NCBI GenBank assembly: GCA_013076295.1
Contig: RQOL01000466.1
Coordinates: 2,170,001 to 2,234,000 of the forward strand
Length of the DNA stretch: 64,000 bases
Source: Sanderia malayensis
Taxonomy: Eukaryota > Cnidaria > Scyphozoa > Semaeostomeae > Pelagiidae
Direction of reading: 5' to 3'
Under the pieces are notes generated by a model. The model worked only from the letters and a program-made list of their open reading frames with translations. It was not told the origin of the DNA and ran no database searches. Positions within the stretch are counted from its first letter, which is position 1. Every line of letters begins with the position of its first letter. Position numbers and translations under genes: made by a program. Shown one piece after another: positions 41,929 through 53,986 of the stretch.

Positions 41929-42264
41929 TTAATCAGTTTTTTTCCAGTCAGACGCCTTTGTTGATAATGGTGTGTTTATTGAAGATGCTTTTTCTGATGA
42001 CGACAAGTTTGTTGTTGATAAAGGTGATGCATTCGTAAACATTTCAAAAATTCCCTCCAATGATGATGATGATGAAGAAATGGAAGAGTTTCTTCTCTGC
42101 CTCGAAGTGTCATCTTCACGAGATGATTGCGATGCACTGTTGTTGAGCAAGGGACTCTTCTTAATTAAAATCGGTTTTGTTTTCCAATGTTCTTCGTGAA
42201 CTCGTTCGTTACTTGAATGCTCGTTGCATGACAAAGAAGGCATTTTCGTCTCATCTTCTGCCAT
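41929..42264 (-). CDS. Serine-rich hypothetical protein or exon
   Basis: A 111-residue ORF beginning MAEDETKMPSL, with a serine run (SISSSSSSLEGIFEMF), threonine-rich stretches and the ending ASDWKKTD. It is probably mostly disordered; SLEGIFEMF could form a short helix. The frame also stays open upstream to a possible acceptor at 42291-42292 (SRTTSTDMAEDE), so it might be the last exon of a transcript. I do not recognise the family. It lies downstream of MEIOC and upstream of VPS50, both on the same strand. Confidence 0.4.
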   Translation of the reverse strand: MAEDETKMPSLSCNEHSSNERVHEEHWKTKPILIKKSPLLNNSASQSSREDDTSRQRRNSSISSSSSSLEGIFEMFTNASPLSTTNLSSSEKASSINTPLSTKASDWKKTD

Positions 42265-43596
42265 ATCTGTGCTCGTAGTTCTTGAATCGACTATGTTCAG
42301 TAATGGGAATCAACAAACATTTCCCCAAAATAACAGAGCAGGTAACAATCAAGTCACTTGATCTGAGAAATTTTTATCACATGCACATTGTGACGTAATA
42401 AATAATTCAAAAAGGCAACAAGTTGTCTCACGCGCTGTCGCCAAAAGAGCGCAGGGAAACAAGGAGATTATGTAATGAGGCTGCTGAGCCAACAAGCTCC
42501 AACCTTGAACCCAGGCTCATGTGGCCCATGCTCCAGGGTGAGCAAGCTCAACAATATATGTCATAACAGGTGAGATTGAACAGAATGAGAGACGAAATAT
42601 TCTATCGACTGACTTTTCATTTTCCCATTTAATAAATCGATGAAGTCCTCCAAAAACACACCAAGCAATTAATACACACTACCAAAGGAATACAAGTAAT
42701 TTTTCTTCAATCACGTCGTTTGTTAATATTATTGAACAATGACCAATTGGTCAGTAACTATTCTATTAAAATACTAAGTGTCAACATTTTTGCATACATG
42801 ATATAACAGTAAACTCTTAGCTGCTTGCATTGCTGCGTTTGAGTAAATATGACGCAGGCATTCAAAATATAAGAGTTTCTCCTCTTGTTAATAGCGCATG
42901 ATAGTGCACCAATGCATTAGTACGACAGCAACAACAACATTTTCCCTCACGTGGTCCATCAAACAAAACTCCCCAAAACGCGAAGAAGCAAGCAGCTAAA
43001 AGTATGCTGTCAATAAGTTTGAAATTTTAAAGAGCAATTTATCAATGTCGTAATATCATGCTTGTGTGGCAAACGAGTTGTTCAAAACTCGAAAATAATA
43101 ACATACTAATACACTAAACGTAGAAGTCATTGTATCAATCTACCCCTCCTCTTCTCCCGCCTGTATCTAGTCCATCTTCAATGTGCAGTAATGTATATCG
43201 TAGCTAGTAGTAGCAGTTTTACATCCGATAGTAAGTTAAGAATTGCATGCTACACTGCTTGAAATGCAGCGTAGCTGTCAATGCATTGAATAAACTATTG
43301 TCTTGTTGTTTCTATAAGATTCCATTCCTCAAATATAATTTAGTCTTGCTTATAAAGCCACCGACAAGCTGTATTTAATCAGACATATTGGTGTGCCAGT
43401 GAATAGCTGAAATTGTTAGTATGATTCCCAAAATGCCTTAAAACAAATAGCCATATACGTGATGCAACAACACCTGGATCTGAAATATGATCCACTACCA
43501 GGTAACAGGGTGATATGTTGTAAACCGAGGCAACAGCCACGTCCTCCAACAAAGGTTATTCCGTCAAACCTGACCAAAAACACTACGCAATTGGGC
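42265..43596. other. Intergenic, no gene supported
   Basis: This should contain the MEIOC 3' untranslated region. No conserved coding segment was found on either strand and no clear repeat was noted. Confidence 0.45.
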
Positions 43597-46500
43597 TCAC
43601 GATTTCTCACTCAGCTGGTCAGATGAATTACGCTCAGGGCCACAACTGTTGTCGCCGGGTCTGATTATCCAATACTCTTCAGCGTGGAGCATTTGAGTTG
43701 CACACCAAACTGTGGTCCTTGCAGCCCGTGTGTGAACAACCAGATCTTTCACACAGTTTGCTAAAGCTAGCAAATCTAAAAATCGAAAAACAAGTTCCTC
43801 AAAACAGCGTCTTAAAAAACTGCGTTGAAATCTCGATACAACAAACCATAAAAAGCCAAATTACACATGATAGAATAAATAGCACAATGAAAGAGTTGAA
43901 GGAACAAAATATAAATTTAATTACAATGGAAAGCTCGTTGCATGGAGGTTGTACAGAGTAAACAAATAGTGTTTTATTCACAATTTTCCTCGGAATTCAA
44001 TGTCTAGAAATAGCAAGAACAAATTTTTAGCATACCTTTATCATCGTAAGATTTGCAGCCGTAGCTTGTGGAGTTGGATACGGGACTGTTAGTAATCTCA
44101 TCCTTTCGTAAATTTTGCAATTCTTTAATACACGCCAACCAACGGTCTAATGCCACGCCAACATTTGAATGCAAGGGCGTTCTGCTTAACCTTTCAATAC
44201 GGCCAATTAACGACTCAATCTGATAAAAAATTCACACAGACTGTAAGTTAACGAATTATTGCCAAGGAAGCAAACAAGAGAGTTTGATAGACAAATAACT
44301 AAAGCATCAAGTTATGCAAGAGAAATAAAATAAGTAGAGATAGAGAGTGTGTGAACATAAATGTTTAACCTTGTCATGAACTTTCAGTTGTTCGTAGATC
44401 ATCTTATCAACTCTTGTTGGGCTGGATGGAACTCTGCTATGATGATTGCCTGTAGATGTTGAAGAACGACGTCTGGATGGATAAATTCTTGACAGTTCTT
44501 GCTCAGCCTGTGTCAAAGGGGTGTCATTGTATGTTACAACACAAGAACACAATAAGTACCCTCAGCAATCGTTAATGTATCAAACAAACATAACAAAGAG
44601 GCAATAAAAATGTTGGAAAGTTGAGAATAGTAATCACAGCATTTACCTTTCTGCATTCTCTCTCGAGATGTCTTAATTGATCCAAGCATTCATCAAGGCC
44701 AGAGCCTAATCTTTTTGCCGCAGTCATCATTTCGTCTCTGCTCATAATTGACTGTCCACTCCTTTGCTTGATAATTATCCCATTCCTCGGCTTGTCCTCA
44801 AAGTGAACTTGATGTCTTTTGCCTTTAGCATCAAGTTTTCCATTCTCCTCAGCCTGTGTTTGCACATAATCTGCCACTTCAAAGTCCTTCCCGTTGATAT
44901 CTGTCTCAATGCCTGGATCAACAAACTGCAAAGCCCTGATGGCACGCATGTTTTGCTTGTGTGCCATGGCACTGTCATACGAATGGCCATTCATTATACC
45001 ATTGCTATGAATGCCATTGCCATTAGTGTTGTTATTTGCAATATCAATGCCTGAAAACTTGGCAGCATAAAAAGGAGATGTCTCTCTCCTTGGATAATGA
45101 TGCATCATTGAATCCGATGGCAGAGAACAAGGAGACACTAGCATGGGTGAGCCAAGTTGCCTGCTAGATAGAATATCCACAGGGCTTCTGTTGTTATAGG
45201 GTGAATCTCGGCTGTCATGATTGTTTGGGAAATACGGTATCTCGTCACTGGGAGTGGATGGGTATGACCCCTTGGGTGAGGGGTTCGGCGACCATATTTC
45301 GTGAATACTTCTGTTTGAGAAATTTGATTGGTTTGGTAAATCAGGCAGGTCAAGATTCAAACTAAAGCTTGATGATAAGGAGGAAACACTTGCAGGCCAT
45401 GAACACATGCCATCAAACCTACAACAAACATTTGAATGCCATTTCAAATGCAATTGATACAACACAAAATGTTAATTCAGAAACAACACAAAATATAAAA
45501 AGAAAACAGATTTCATACACATCATTCTGCTCTCTATTCTTGTTTGAGATTTCATGTGCAACATTTTTGGCATCCTCGATAATTTCATCATCAAGTAAGT
45601 TTGAAAGTAGATGATAGGCGATGTGCTTTTTATTTGCTTTGCTGTTTGTTCCTTCCTTATTAACAGATGCCAAATTGACATCCAAAGGAAGTGGGGCATC
45701 ATCATCTGTGTTTGGGCTGCTGTGCATCATTGACATTGGTACTGAAACACCGTGGCCAAGATTCAAACCACCAACCATGTCAAATGCTGTCATTGCATTG
45801 TCAAGTCCAATACCAGAGTCATGCTGCAAATAAATAATTATTGTTGATTAATTTGCAGTAGTTGTCAGTTTTACCTCGTATACTGTTAAAGCAGGGAGCA
45901 GAGGGCAGGGACATTCCTGAGAAATGAAGTGAAGTTGACAATTGAAACAATAAGTTCACATAACAAGGAGATAATATCTTGAATTTTTATTGTTGTCTTA
46001 GTGTGGTGAACAGATTTTAATACTGTTAAGTAGGAATAGTATTATTAAATTTATGCAACAAGCATAAACATCTTATTCCATGATGTTTAAACAAAAAAGG
46101 TAAACAGCTGAATCAACTAAAAACAGAACTTTTAGAGCATCAGAGATGAGAAAAAAACTTTATGCTCTATATTACCCATAAAAATATAAGGATTTCACAC
46201 AGCCCAAGCAATATCAAAAGAAAACTTTGAGCATAAAAAAATATATAATATAAGCCTGGCCTTTCGACAAATTAAAATTACTGCAGGTCCTTTGTATACT
46301 GACCACAATTTTGATATGCTAGAATATATGATAATACCAATTGCTGCCTTACTTTTTAACGTTTCTCGTAATACAAAAAATGAAAAAACAATAGTTAAAG
46401 GATTTATTTCGCTTTAATGCTTACCTTTTTGTCAAAATTACACATCATCAAAGGGTCATTACTGGAGAATTTAGGACTGTCTTCTCTTTTGTCAACAGTT

Positions 46501-46867
46501 TTGAGGTCAGTAGGAACAAATGGTTTGGCGTCCGGATTTGGAATAAATGACTGAAAAATGCGATAAAATTAAATAAAACCCCACAAACCGTAAATCAAAC
46601 ACGTTGTGTAAAGCAAACAGATTCTTGTCAAGGTATCAGTTCAAACACAACAAAAACTTAAGCGTTAAACGCTACCAGAACAATGCAAGCCGAATGTCCT
46701 AAGTTTCCGGTGGCGTGAAAGCCTGACGAGACCCAGAGGTTTTCAATACCAAAAAATGTTAACGACGATACCTTTTCGTTATTTTCCCGGCTATTTCCTT
46801 GTTGTCTGATTGTATTAGTCTCTTCTGCTCCACTCTGCCCGTTATCATTTTGGGCTGACAGCGCCAT
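43597..46867 (-). CDS. MEIOC: Meiosis-specific coiled-coil protein MEIOC, complete, seven exons
   Basis: In mammals MEIOC partners the RNA helicase YTHDC2 to hold germ cells in meiotic prophase by controlling transcripts. Exons are 46772-46867, 46425-46550, 45519-45823, 44647-45418, 44370-44507, 44036-44219 and 43597-43775; all join in frame, 1800 nt, 599 residues. The N-terminal two thirds is low-complexity (Ser, Asn, Pro). The conserved C-terminal coiled coil reads LDECLDQLRHLERECRKAEQ, then IYPSRRRSSTST, SPTRVDKMIYEQLKVHDK, LIGRIERLSRTPLHSNVGVA, ALDRWLACIKELQNLRKDEI and finally RAARTTVWCATQM, each aligning with vertebrate MEIOC in order. Residues 33-45 resemble a PAM2 motif that binds poly(A)-binding protein. 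The final exon was found by this homology; the plus-strand open frame over it is a shadow. Confidence 0.92.
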
Positions 46868-46944
46868 ATCGTTCTCAAGTCATTCTCAACTTATACTTCT
46901 TATGTATAGACGCTAGCCGCAGACATTTTCTTTCTAATTTTTTT
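46868..46944. promoter_or_regulatory. Short divergent intergenic region, possible bidirectional promoter
   Basis: Only 77 bp separate the MEIOC start codon (-) from the first ATG of the plus-strand ORF at 46945. If both are genes, they share a promoter or their 5' ends overlap. No core element was identified. Confidence 0.3.
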
Positions 46945-47364
46945 GTGCCTTGTTATTTTGCGCTGATGATGCGCGAGAGCTGGGCACTAGAAATGGTAAC
47001 CAGGTTTCTTTCCTCCATTATCATGAGTACCAATAGAAGCCACATTCATTTCCCAACTCATACATTTCAAACAAAGCAACCACCAGTACGTTGCAATACG
47101 GGGTATTTTCTTTCAACAAATATAGAGTTAATTCCATCGGAAAAACTTACCAAGGCCAAAATGAAGACAATATACTCCGCAGCGCCGCAAAGGGGGCAGC
47201 CATCCTTCCTTCGCCAAGTAAGACGTCATAACATTGATGACGTCATAAGTCTTAAAGTGGCTAAAATTTTAAATTCCAATTTAATAAAAATCTGTGATAA
47301 AACAAAAGATTTAAAGGAAAATATTTCAGCGATAAAGAAACGCTGCGCTGGACACAACATATAA
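46945..47364 (+). CDS. Hypothetical 139-residue protein divergent from MEIOC
   Basis: An ORF of 139 residues with no recognised domain. The C-terminal 45 residues (DDVISLKVAKILNSNLIKIC, then DKTKDLKENISAIKKRC) look like an amphipathic or coiled-coil helix. The N-terminal 60 residues look less protein-like, so a later methionine or an upstream exon may be the true start. Its support is length, the helical C terminus and the head-to-head position; it could be chance. Confidence 0.35.
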   Translation: MPCYFALMMRESWALEMVTRFLSSIIMSTNRSHIHFPTHTFQTKQPPVRCNTGYFLSTNIELIPSEKLTKAKMKTIYSAAPQRGQPSFLRQVRRHNIDDVISLKVAKILNSNLIKICDKTKDLKENISAIKKRCAGHNI

Positions 47365-47537
47365 TATCAATATTAAAAACCAATAAAATTAAACAAGAGA
47401 ATATAAAATAAGCTTAACAATGGCAAGCTCTTAAAGGTTTAAAGGTTTAAAGAAATATTAAAAGATAATTCATCATCCAGGTACCTCTCTACCATTCTTA
47501 CAACCAAAACATTTTGCATTTAAAAATAGTGTCACTT

Positions 47538-49606
47538 TCACAATTTCGAATTGATCCTATTGCCAGTAAAATAAACAACAGTTACAGTGATGTCATCGTG
47601 ATGATGTCTCTTTAGATTTTGGGGCAAACTCAACATATTTGCCAGATTTGCATCATTTCCTTTACCAAGAGCATATCTGATGAGCTTAGTGGCACCATTT
47701 TCCTTCTGGGTTACACCTTGCTCACTTGCATCCATAGCACAGCCGATTATTGCCACAGCTTGCTCACTGGTCATTTTTTCCCATAGACCATCAGAAGCAA
47801 TGATCAGAAATTTATCTTCATTGGTTAACCTCCGATGACTCACGACTGGCTCTGCCGTCAAATAGGGTGGTGTCAAGTAACTGTGTAGTGGCACAACTGG
47901 TCTTCCGTAGACAACATTCAGAACACGACCATGTAACTCTCTGCTCCACTTGTACTGAACGTCACCAAATGATCTCAAAGGCTGTAGCTGACCTAAAAGA
48001 CGTCCATTTTGTATGGCTCTGTTTTCATTTGGGTGATCACTCTTGATCCTCTGAACTTCACTAATATTCTCCACAGTCTGATCTTGTGTTATCTGACTGG
48101 CCATCCATCTACCAGATGAGCTACGCTTTCCAATTACTGCCCTGCAGTCACCTATGCATAATTCAACAAGTAAATATTTAATTACTTTAAATAAAAAAAA
48201 ATTAAAAATCCCAACAATAAGTCACTAGCAGCAACTGTCCTAAGCAATTTTCTCTATTCAAAAGCATGAGTGGCTGGAATTTTCATTACTATCAAACATA
48301 TATTGGATTAGAGCCAGTCTACAGAATATGACAGCTTCCAATGAAATCTCTAGTTATGTGAAAGGATAAATTCATTAGTGTTCCAGGCAGTGTGTTCAAC
48401 TTCTTTGCCTATAGTGGAATAGACTCTTCCTTTGCAGTAAAGTTCTTAAAAGAAAGCAGCATGAAGCTCATGAAAAGGCTATACTAAAATTCAGTGCTGG
48501 ATTATTGAAACATTTTGTTCTATATCCAAAACTCCATGGAGAAATACATGACCAGTAGACCAGGGGTGGCTTCATTAGATTAGCAAATCAGATTACTAGA
48601 TTGCTCAATCAGATTACTAGATTGCTAGATTAGTAATCTAGATGACTAATATCATGATGTCAACAATATAATGTTCTAAACACGATAATGACAAGGTCGG
48701 AACAGTCTCACCTGTGTTAGCAATAAATAGATCATCACCTTGAATACAAGAGGCAATCGCACATGAACCTGTCAATCCGGTCATCAGAGATTCATCAGCA
48801 AACTTCTCTGGAATAGCTTCGGTGCATATATCTTTGTCCAGTATTTGAAAAGCAAGCTTTATCAACTCTTCATTGGTTGTTGGTGAGTTGGCATCAGACA
48901 ATAATACTTTTGAAAATGCCCTTAAACCAGTTCCAAGCAGAGTTTGCTTTTTCTCAAAATCTTCTGGCAGACTGACAGATGGATAATCAAAGTCAGTTTT
49001 GCCAAGGACTTCAGGGGTTTGCTGAGTCGATCTGTTATTACCCATGGGTTTATTGCGGATTTTTGACAAAGCCAGGGAAACATAATGAGGAAGACGATCC
49101 TTTACCGTTTGTGAGCAATGATATCCACTGTGACCGTCAAAAACACCAAAAAAGAATGTCTCTGAATTTGGGAAAAAACACTCAATATTTCTGTCTTCAA
49201 TGGGAAAATTAGCTGCAATTTGATTAGTTTCGAATTTTGCAATAGCGCCCTTTTGAACGTTCTTTGTGAATTCGTTCTCCATGATAATTTTAGACAATAG
49301 ATCTGTTGGAAGACTTGGATCTTCTTCTTTTCGATAATTGTTCATCATCCTCTTCCACCATAGTTTTGCTTTTGACTCATTATCATACTCGGAGGAATCT
49401 AAAGCATTTAAAGTCATTCCAAAACGATCAGAAAAGTTGTTCCACCAATTCTTCGTACAGTCTAAGGTGAAGAATGAGCTGGCGACGGCGACAACTGCCA
49501 CTGCAGGCCATTTTATAAATCTCGATGCTGAACCAGCTCTTCCAGGAATCATTTTAGATGTAGCATTAACTATGAAATGGTGATGCCTCAGAAGCCGAGA
49601 TCCCAT
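47538..49606 (-). CDS. PDP1: Pyruvate dehydrogenase phosphatase catalytic subunit (PPM family), two exons
   Basis: This mitochondrial Mg/Mn-dependent phosphatase reactivates pyruvate dehydrogenase by dephosphorylating its E1 alpha subunit. Exons are 48712-49606 and 47538-48151, joining in frame inside ANTGD for 502 residues. The N terminus (MGSRLLRHHHFIVNATSKMI) is basic and fits a mitochondrial presequence. PPM motifs are present: ANFPIEDRN at 132-140 with metal ligand D138, FFGVFDGHSG at 152-161 with D157 and G158, SGDC-type ANTGDCRAV across the splice, PLRSFGDVQYKW, TPPYLTAEPVVSHRRL, FLIIASDGLWEKM, and the C-terminal HHDDITVTVV. The TPPYLTAEP and LRSFGDV segments favour PDP over other PPM phosphatases. 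I cannot separate PDP1 from PDP2; an invertebrate gene is probably orthologous to both. Confidence 0.93.
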
Positions 49607-50171
49607 TAGAGTAATCTCAAACCTTCATTTATGTCATAAATATTTGCGAGACAGTACTTACCATCACACAGTATGCAAAGAGATCAGTTAGAAAGTGCAT
49701 ATGCAAAAATTCTTCTCCTCACCTCACAGCTTCCCTGAGGAGGTTAGGCCAAACAAAACAAACTTTGAGCTTAGCTTGGGCTGTGCCGAACTTCTGAATT
49801 TGCATTATCCTTGAAACGAGGCTGAAAAATTTGAAATTTTCTAAAGTTGCAAATTACTTCTGCAGAGTTTGTTGTTAATTTGTATTTATTTGCAAAAAGA
49901 CCAGCTTTTGATTAAAATGCACAATGCAAAACTACAATAAACTAAATGTATATCTTTGCACCTAGATAAAGACCCAAATACATTAAATTCGTGATGCTAC
50001 AACTTGAAAAGTCTGTTCTATTTTAAACTAAGAACTTTATCAAATTAAATTTGTACCTACGTTAGAGTAGCAAGGAATAATAAAAACGCTCAGCGAAAAA
50101 TGGAAAAATACAACTGCTCTGCTTAAAGACAAAAGGAGTGATCATAAATATTCATTCTCATATCCCCTTTT
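49607..50171. other. Intergenic between PDP and the CCDC89-like gene
   Basis: About 560 bp with the likely PDP promoter and the 3' untranslated region of the upstream same-strand gene. No ORF or repeat was noted. Confidence 0.45.
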
Positions 50172-52754
50172 TTATTTAATATTGTATCTACGTAATTTAG
50201 AGTTAAGCTCTTTTTCTTTGCTCAATAAATCTGAGGAATGCTTCTTGTAAGCGTCAAATTCCTGTTGGATGGAAGAAAACATTAAAAATCTAACGCAAGT
50301 GTATTTGGATTGAAACTATATCACGATTAGAGCAGCGAAACTGTTCTGAAACAAAAAAACGTTTGACTTACTCTTATTATTTTCGCATTGAAATGTTGAG
50401 CTTGTTCAATTTCTTTGTTCAACCGTCGAATCGTAGAATTTGTGTTCAAGTATTCTGCATCTTTCCTGCAAAATAGCGAATTGATTTAAGAAAGATAGCT
50501 TTATAGATAGCAACATCAACTTTAGCATGTAAAACCAAGAAGCTCTATTCATAGTGAACCATTATCGTTGATCTATTTACTTCGCTTTCAATTCTAGCTG
50601 TCTTGCTCTCTCTCGTTCTTTGCTTAGCAAAGTTTTCAGTTCACCCTGTTTACTCTCTTGCTCCTGAAAAAAGAGACATGATAAAACGAAACCTGCCATT
50701 TTAAGAAATTCTATTAGTAATAAACTCTTTAAATATGGATAAAGCTCAAGTGATAAATACCATAATTAAATCTGCTTGCACTTTTGATTTTTCTTCCAGT
50801 GATTTACATTGTTTATCTCTTTCTGCGAATAGTTTCTGCGCGTCAGACAACTGTTGAAATGTGGTTGAATAGCTCTTCTTCAATTCTTCGACAACTTCTG
50901 AAATAATATTTATCAAATGGGTGTAACATGCAAATCTGCAACAATTGCATACCTTTGTATAGCTACGATCAGCAAAGCATCTTTTAAATCTTAAATATGG
51001 TTGATCTATTCCGTTCAGTAAGAATAATACGGTCATAATCAACTGCGAGAAATTTGCGAAATTTTACACCAACGTTATGTTTGTTATTGGTTGTTGCGCT
51101 TCCAAAGAGCCAGTGCGCAGTTAGGGTTAAAGTTCAATCAGAAGCATTGAGACAAGAAGGCTGACTCAAGATTGATGCTTACCCTTCTGACTAGCCTTTT
51201 CTTTATCAAGATCAATTTTCAATTCTCTGATGGCTTTCTCTGATTCTTGTTTTGTATTTTCAAGTTCATCTACGATACTCCTACAAGTGAAGGTCAAAAC
51301 ATGTAACCCATGAAAGCCCCTAATTATTTTGGCCTTTGCAGCAGGGAGGGACCCTAAGAGTTCACATTATTATTATGCAAACCCAAAACCAACCACCTGT
51401 TTCAAGAAGGTTCTTAATCTCACTTTTTTATTGACTTTAATAATCGAAATAGGTTCTCAACAAGAATTTTTTTGCCAACAGATTTCAGAGGCATCTAAAA
51501 AAATTGCAGGCATCAGTTTAACTATGGTTGAACATTTTGCACAACTTTATTTCCTTGATTAAACACCCTCTCAAAAACACTAGAATTAATAAACATATAT
51601 GACATTTAATTCAGAAAATATAGCATACTTACTTTGCTCTTTCTTCTGCCTGTTTGAGTTTCACCTTAAAATCAGCTACTTGTGTATTTAACTCTTTAAG
51701 AGTTGCATTTTTCTCCTCAATGGATGCACTGAACAGATTGTTGTTATCAAAAATTAATTTTTCATTTTCCTTTCGCAATCTTTCATTATCAGACTTGAAT
51801 TCGTCTTTAAGATTAATCATCTCCAAATGATTATTATCTAAAACATCAAAGCGCTTTCTCAAAACATCTTTTTCATGCTTTTCGTCTTCAACTCTTTGAT
51901 TTGCCTTTTCCAAATCAGCTCTAAGATTTTCTGAAACATAGAATACCTTGGTATCAGTGAAAAAATGTCCACTCAAAAAACTCAGATATTAAATCCTTAT
52001 GCATTTTTCATACAGTCAGAAAATACATGTAAACTACAACTTCAATGTTCAGGTCATAATTTGCATGCAATGTGCTAATACTCGTGAAAATTAATAAATA
52101 AATGCAGATTTGATAACAAACCCGTTCTACTTTCGATCTCCATGTATTTCTTCAGATATTCGTCAGCTCTTTGTTTCAAAATACATATTAACTCAGATTG
52201 CTGTTCAATTCTTGATTTCAGCAATCCTTCCTCTGATATTTCATCTTCTGACAAACCTCTCAGTTTCCTCAGATTGTCTGTAACACTTTGATACTCCTTA
52301 TTCCCATTCTATAAAAAACATTAAAGGTAATCTGTTATGTCCCAGAATTTTGTGAAACAACATTGGCGACTGTCTCCGGCCACTTCTTAATTGCGTGACT
52401 ACAAGGTAACAGTTCCTGGTAACAACACCGTATCACTTTACACACCCGAGTGTCATTTCAGGAAATGTTTATTTTTATGGAAAAACTACTATCTCGCACA
52501 AGATTTAGCGACTTTTTATCAAAGTAAAAGTGCCTTCTAAATCACTATGACAAATAGAAGCACATACTGTACATTGCCATAAAAACCGGTGTTCAATTTC
52601 CTTCCTTAACAAGCCTAAATCTAAACAAGACTGGATGAGTAATTTGAGAGGCCACAACGTGACCGATCCTAATGCCTCATTAAGCGCATTTATTTACAGA
52701 AAGTTTGTGGAATAACTTGGACAGACTATCAGAAATAAGCCTCACCTTGTCCAT
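50172..52754 (-). CDS. CCDC89: CCDC89-like coiled-coil protein
   Basis: Exons from the start: 52746-52754 (only MDK), 52122-52308, 51633-51930, 51183-51280, then about 50760-50897, 50578-50666, 50372-50466 and 50172-50262. An in-frame stop precedes the ATG in its exon. The first five exons were phase-checked. The product is about 330 residues and almost wholly heptad coiled coil. Diagnostic segments are SRIEQQSELICILKQRADEY, LEMINLKDEFKSDNERLRKE and LIFDNNNLFSASIEEKNATL, which resemble vertebrate CCDC89, and the ending EFDAYKKHSSDLLSKEKELN. Coiled coils recruit false similarity, so the name is moderately sure; the gene itself is well supported by consistent splicing. Vertebrate CCDC89 is testis-enriched, but its role here is unknown. 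Confidence 0.7.
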
Positions 52755-53050
52755 TTTCTCTTATTTATTATTTTAGCTGCAAAATTAAGTCCTCTTGACT
52801 GTGCAAAACACTTCCGACATCACTTGATATCTTATCCAACCACACAGCTGCAAAAAGTAAACAAAAGAGCAACAAACAACGCATGCTGCATTGGTCAGTG
52901 GTGTAAAATCCAGACCACCGGAATAACTAGAACGAGGCTGTTTGCTCCCCTTCCTCTTCTACCTGAAAAAAAAGAAAAAGTTTTTAAAATTTAATTTAAT
53001 TTCAAGTTAATCGATAATAGCAGATTAAATTAAAGTCAATCGTAAGCTTG
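52755..53050. other. Upstream region of the CCDC89-like gene
   Basis: Possible untranslated exon and promoter of the minus-strand coiled-coil gene. No strong element was identified. Confidence 0.35.
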
Positions 53051-53457
53051 ATACACGTTTTTTTTTCTATAAGAAACCGGTTTATAAGAAACCTAGATCT
53101 AGACGCCCTAAAATTTAAGAAACTTTTAGAACTACAAGGAAATATTTAAGAAACATTAGAAATTTCCGAAACACGTTTTTCCCTCACGGATTTAACAAAT
53201 GTCAACTACAGTAAGTATGTTTTATGTGCAAAGCATAACATTGTCGGCTCCAAATGACGATTTTTCACATTGACGATTTTTCTTTGTTATAATACTAATA
53301 TTTTGCCACATCCACGTTTTTTTCTTCGTTCTCACTACAACTTTTTTCATTAAATTAAGAAACTTTTAAGAAACTTTTAGAACTAAAATGTGGCTAAAAA
53401 TTAAGAAACTTTTACTACTAGGCCTTGAGCCAGGTTTCTTATAAAAAAAACGTGTAT
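53051..53457. mobile_element. Tc1/mariner-like MITE, about 407 bp
   Basis: The ends are inverted: ATACACGTTTTTTT at the left matches AAAAAAACGTGTAT at the right, and the match extends through TATAAGAAACC. If TA is taken as the target duplication, the element proper starts CACG and ends CGTG. Inside are several copies of TAAGAAACTTTTA. There is no coding capacity, and the TA flanks point to Tc1/mariner-type mobilisation. Confidence 0.75.
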
Positions 53458-53986
53458 TGCTGGATGAACTTAACAATCTTAAACGAATTTAATACACTAT
53501 CATTACTTGGAGGGTCCAACAATAATGACAATCAAAGTTTTATCATCAGAGCCCCACCCAGTCATCATCAAAATATCTTCTCTGATAATCCTAGGCCAAG
53601 AATACTTCTCGAAATAAAACCTTGGATTAACAAAACCACTGAAACTGTCTAAAACTATCGATAATGATTATTTTATTATCCTACAATTTCATTGTCATAT
53701 CATTATCACAGCTTACACATGAAAAAGATGTCCAAGAGACAATTACGTTCATCACAAGAGAGACAAGTTCGACGTGGCTGAAGGACACGACAAGACCAAG
53801 CATATCATACGTCGACTTGGCCCATTAATTCAAATTTCCAATCACGTTTCTCAATGTATATTCTTTGCAGCTGGGGATAAGCCAGCTCTGTGGTTTAATG
53901 AAGAATATCTTATTGAAAAAGATAGGATCCGGGCATCCAATTTGCAACACAAACGAAACTTGTCAGCTTCAATTAAGAGGCCATTT
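53458..53986. other. Intergenic, no gene supported
   Basis: The plus-strand open frames at 53425-53652 and 53774-54071 have no domain. The first begins inside the MITE and the last runs into the palindrome arm. Confidence 0.4.

Noticed and set aside
41929..42290. Serine-rich frame as the last exon of MEIOC
   Set aside because: The phase happens to fit, but 43597-43775 also fits and encodes the conserved C-terminal segment ending WCATQM, so MEIOC ends there.
43698..43961. Plus-strand open frame of 87 residues
   Set aside because: It overlaps the last coding exon of MEIOC on the other strand (43597-43775), which is supported by homology, splice site and phase.
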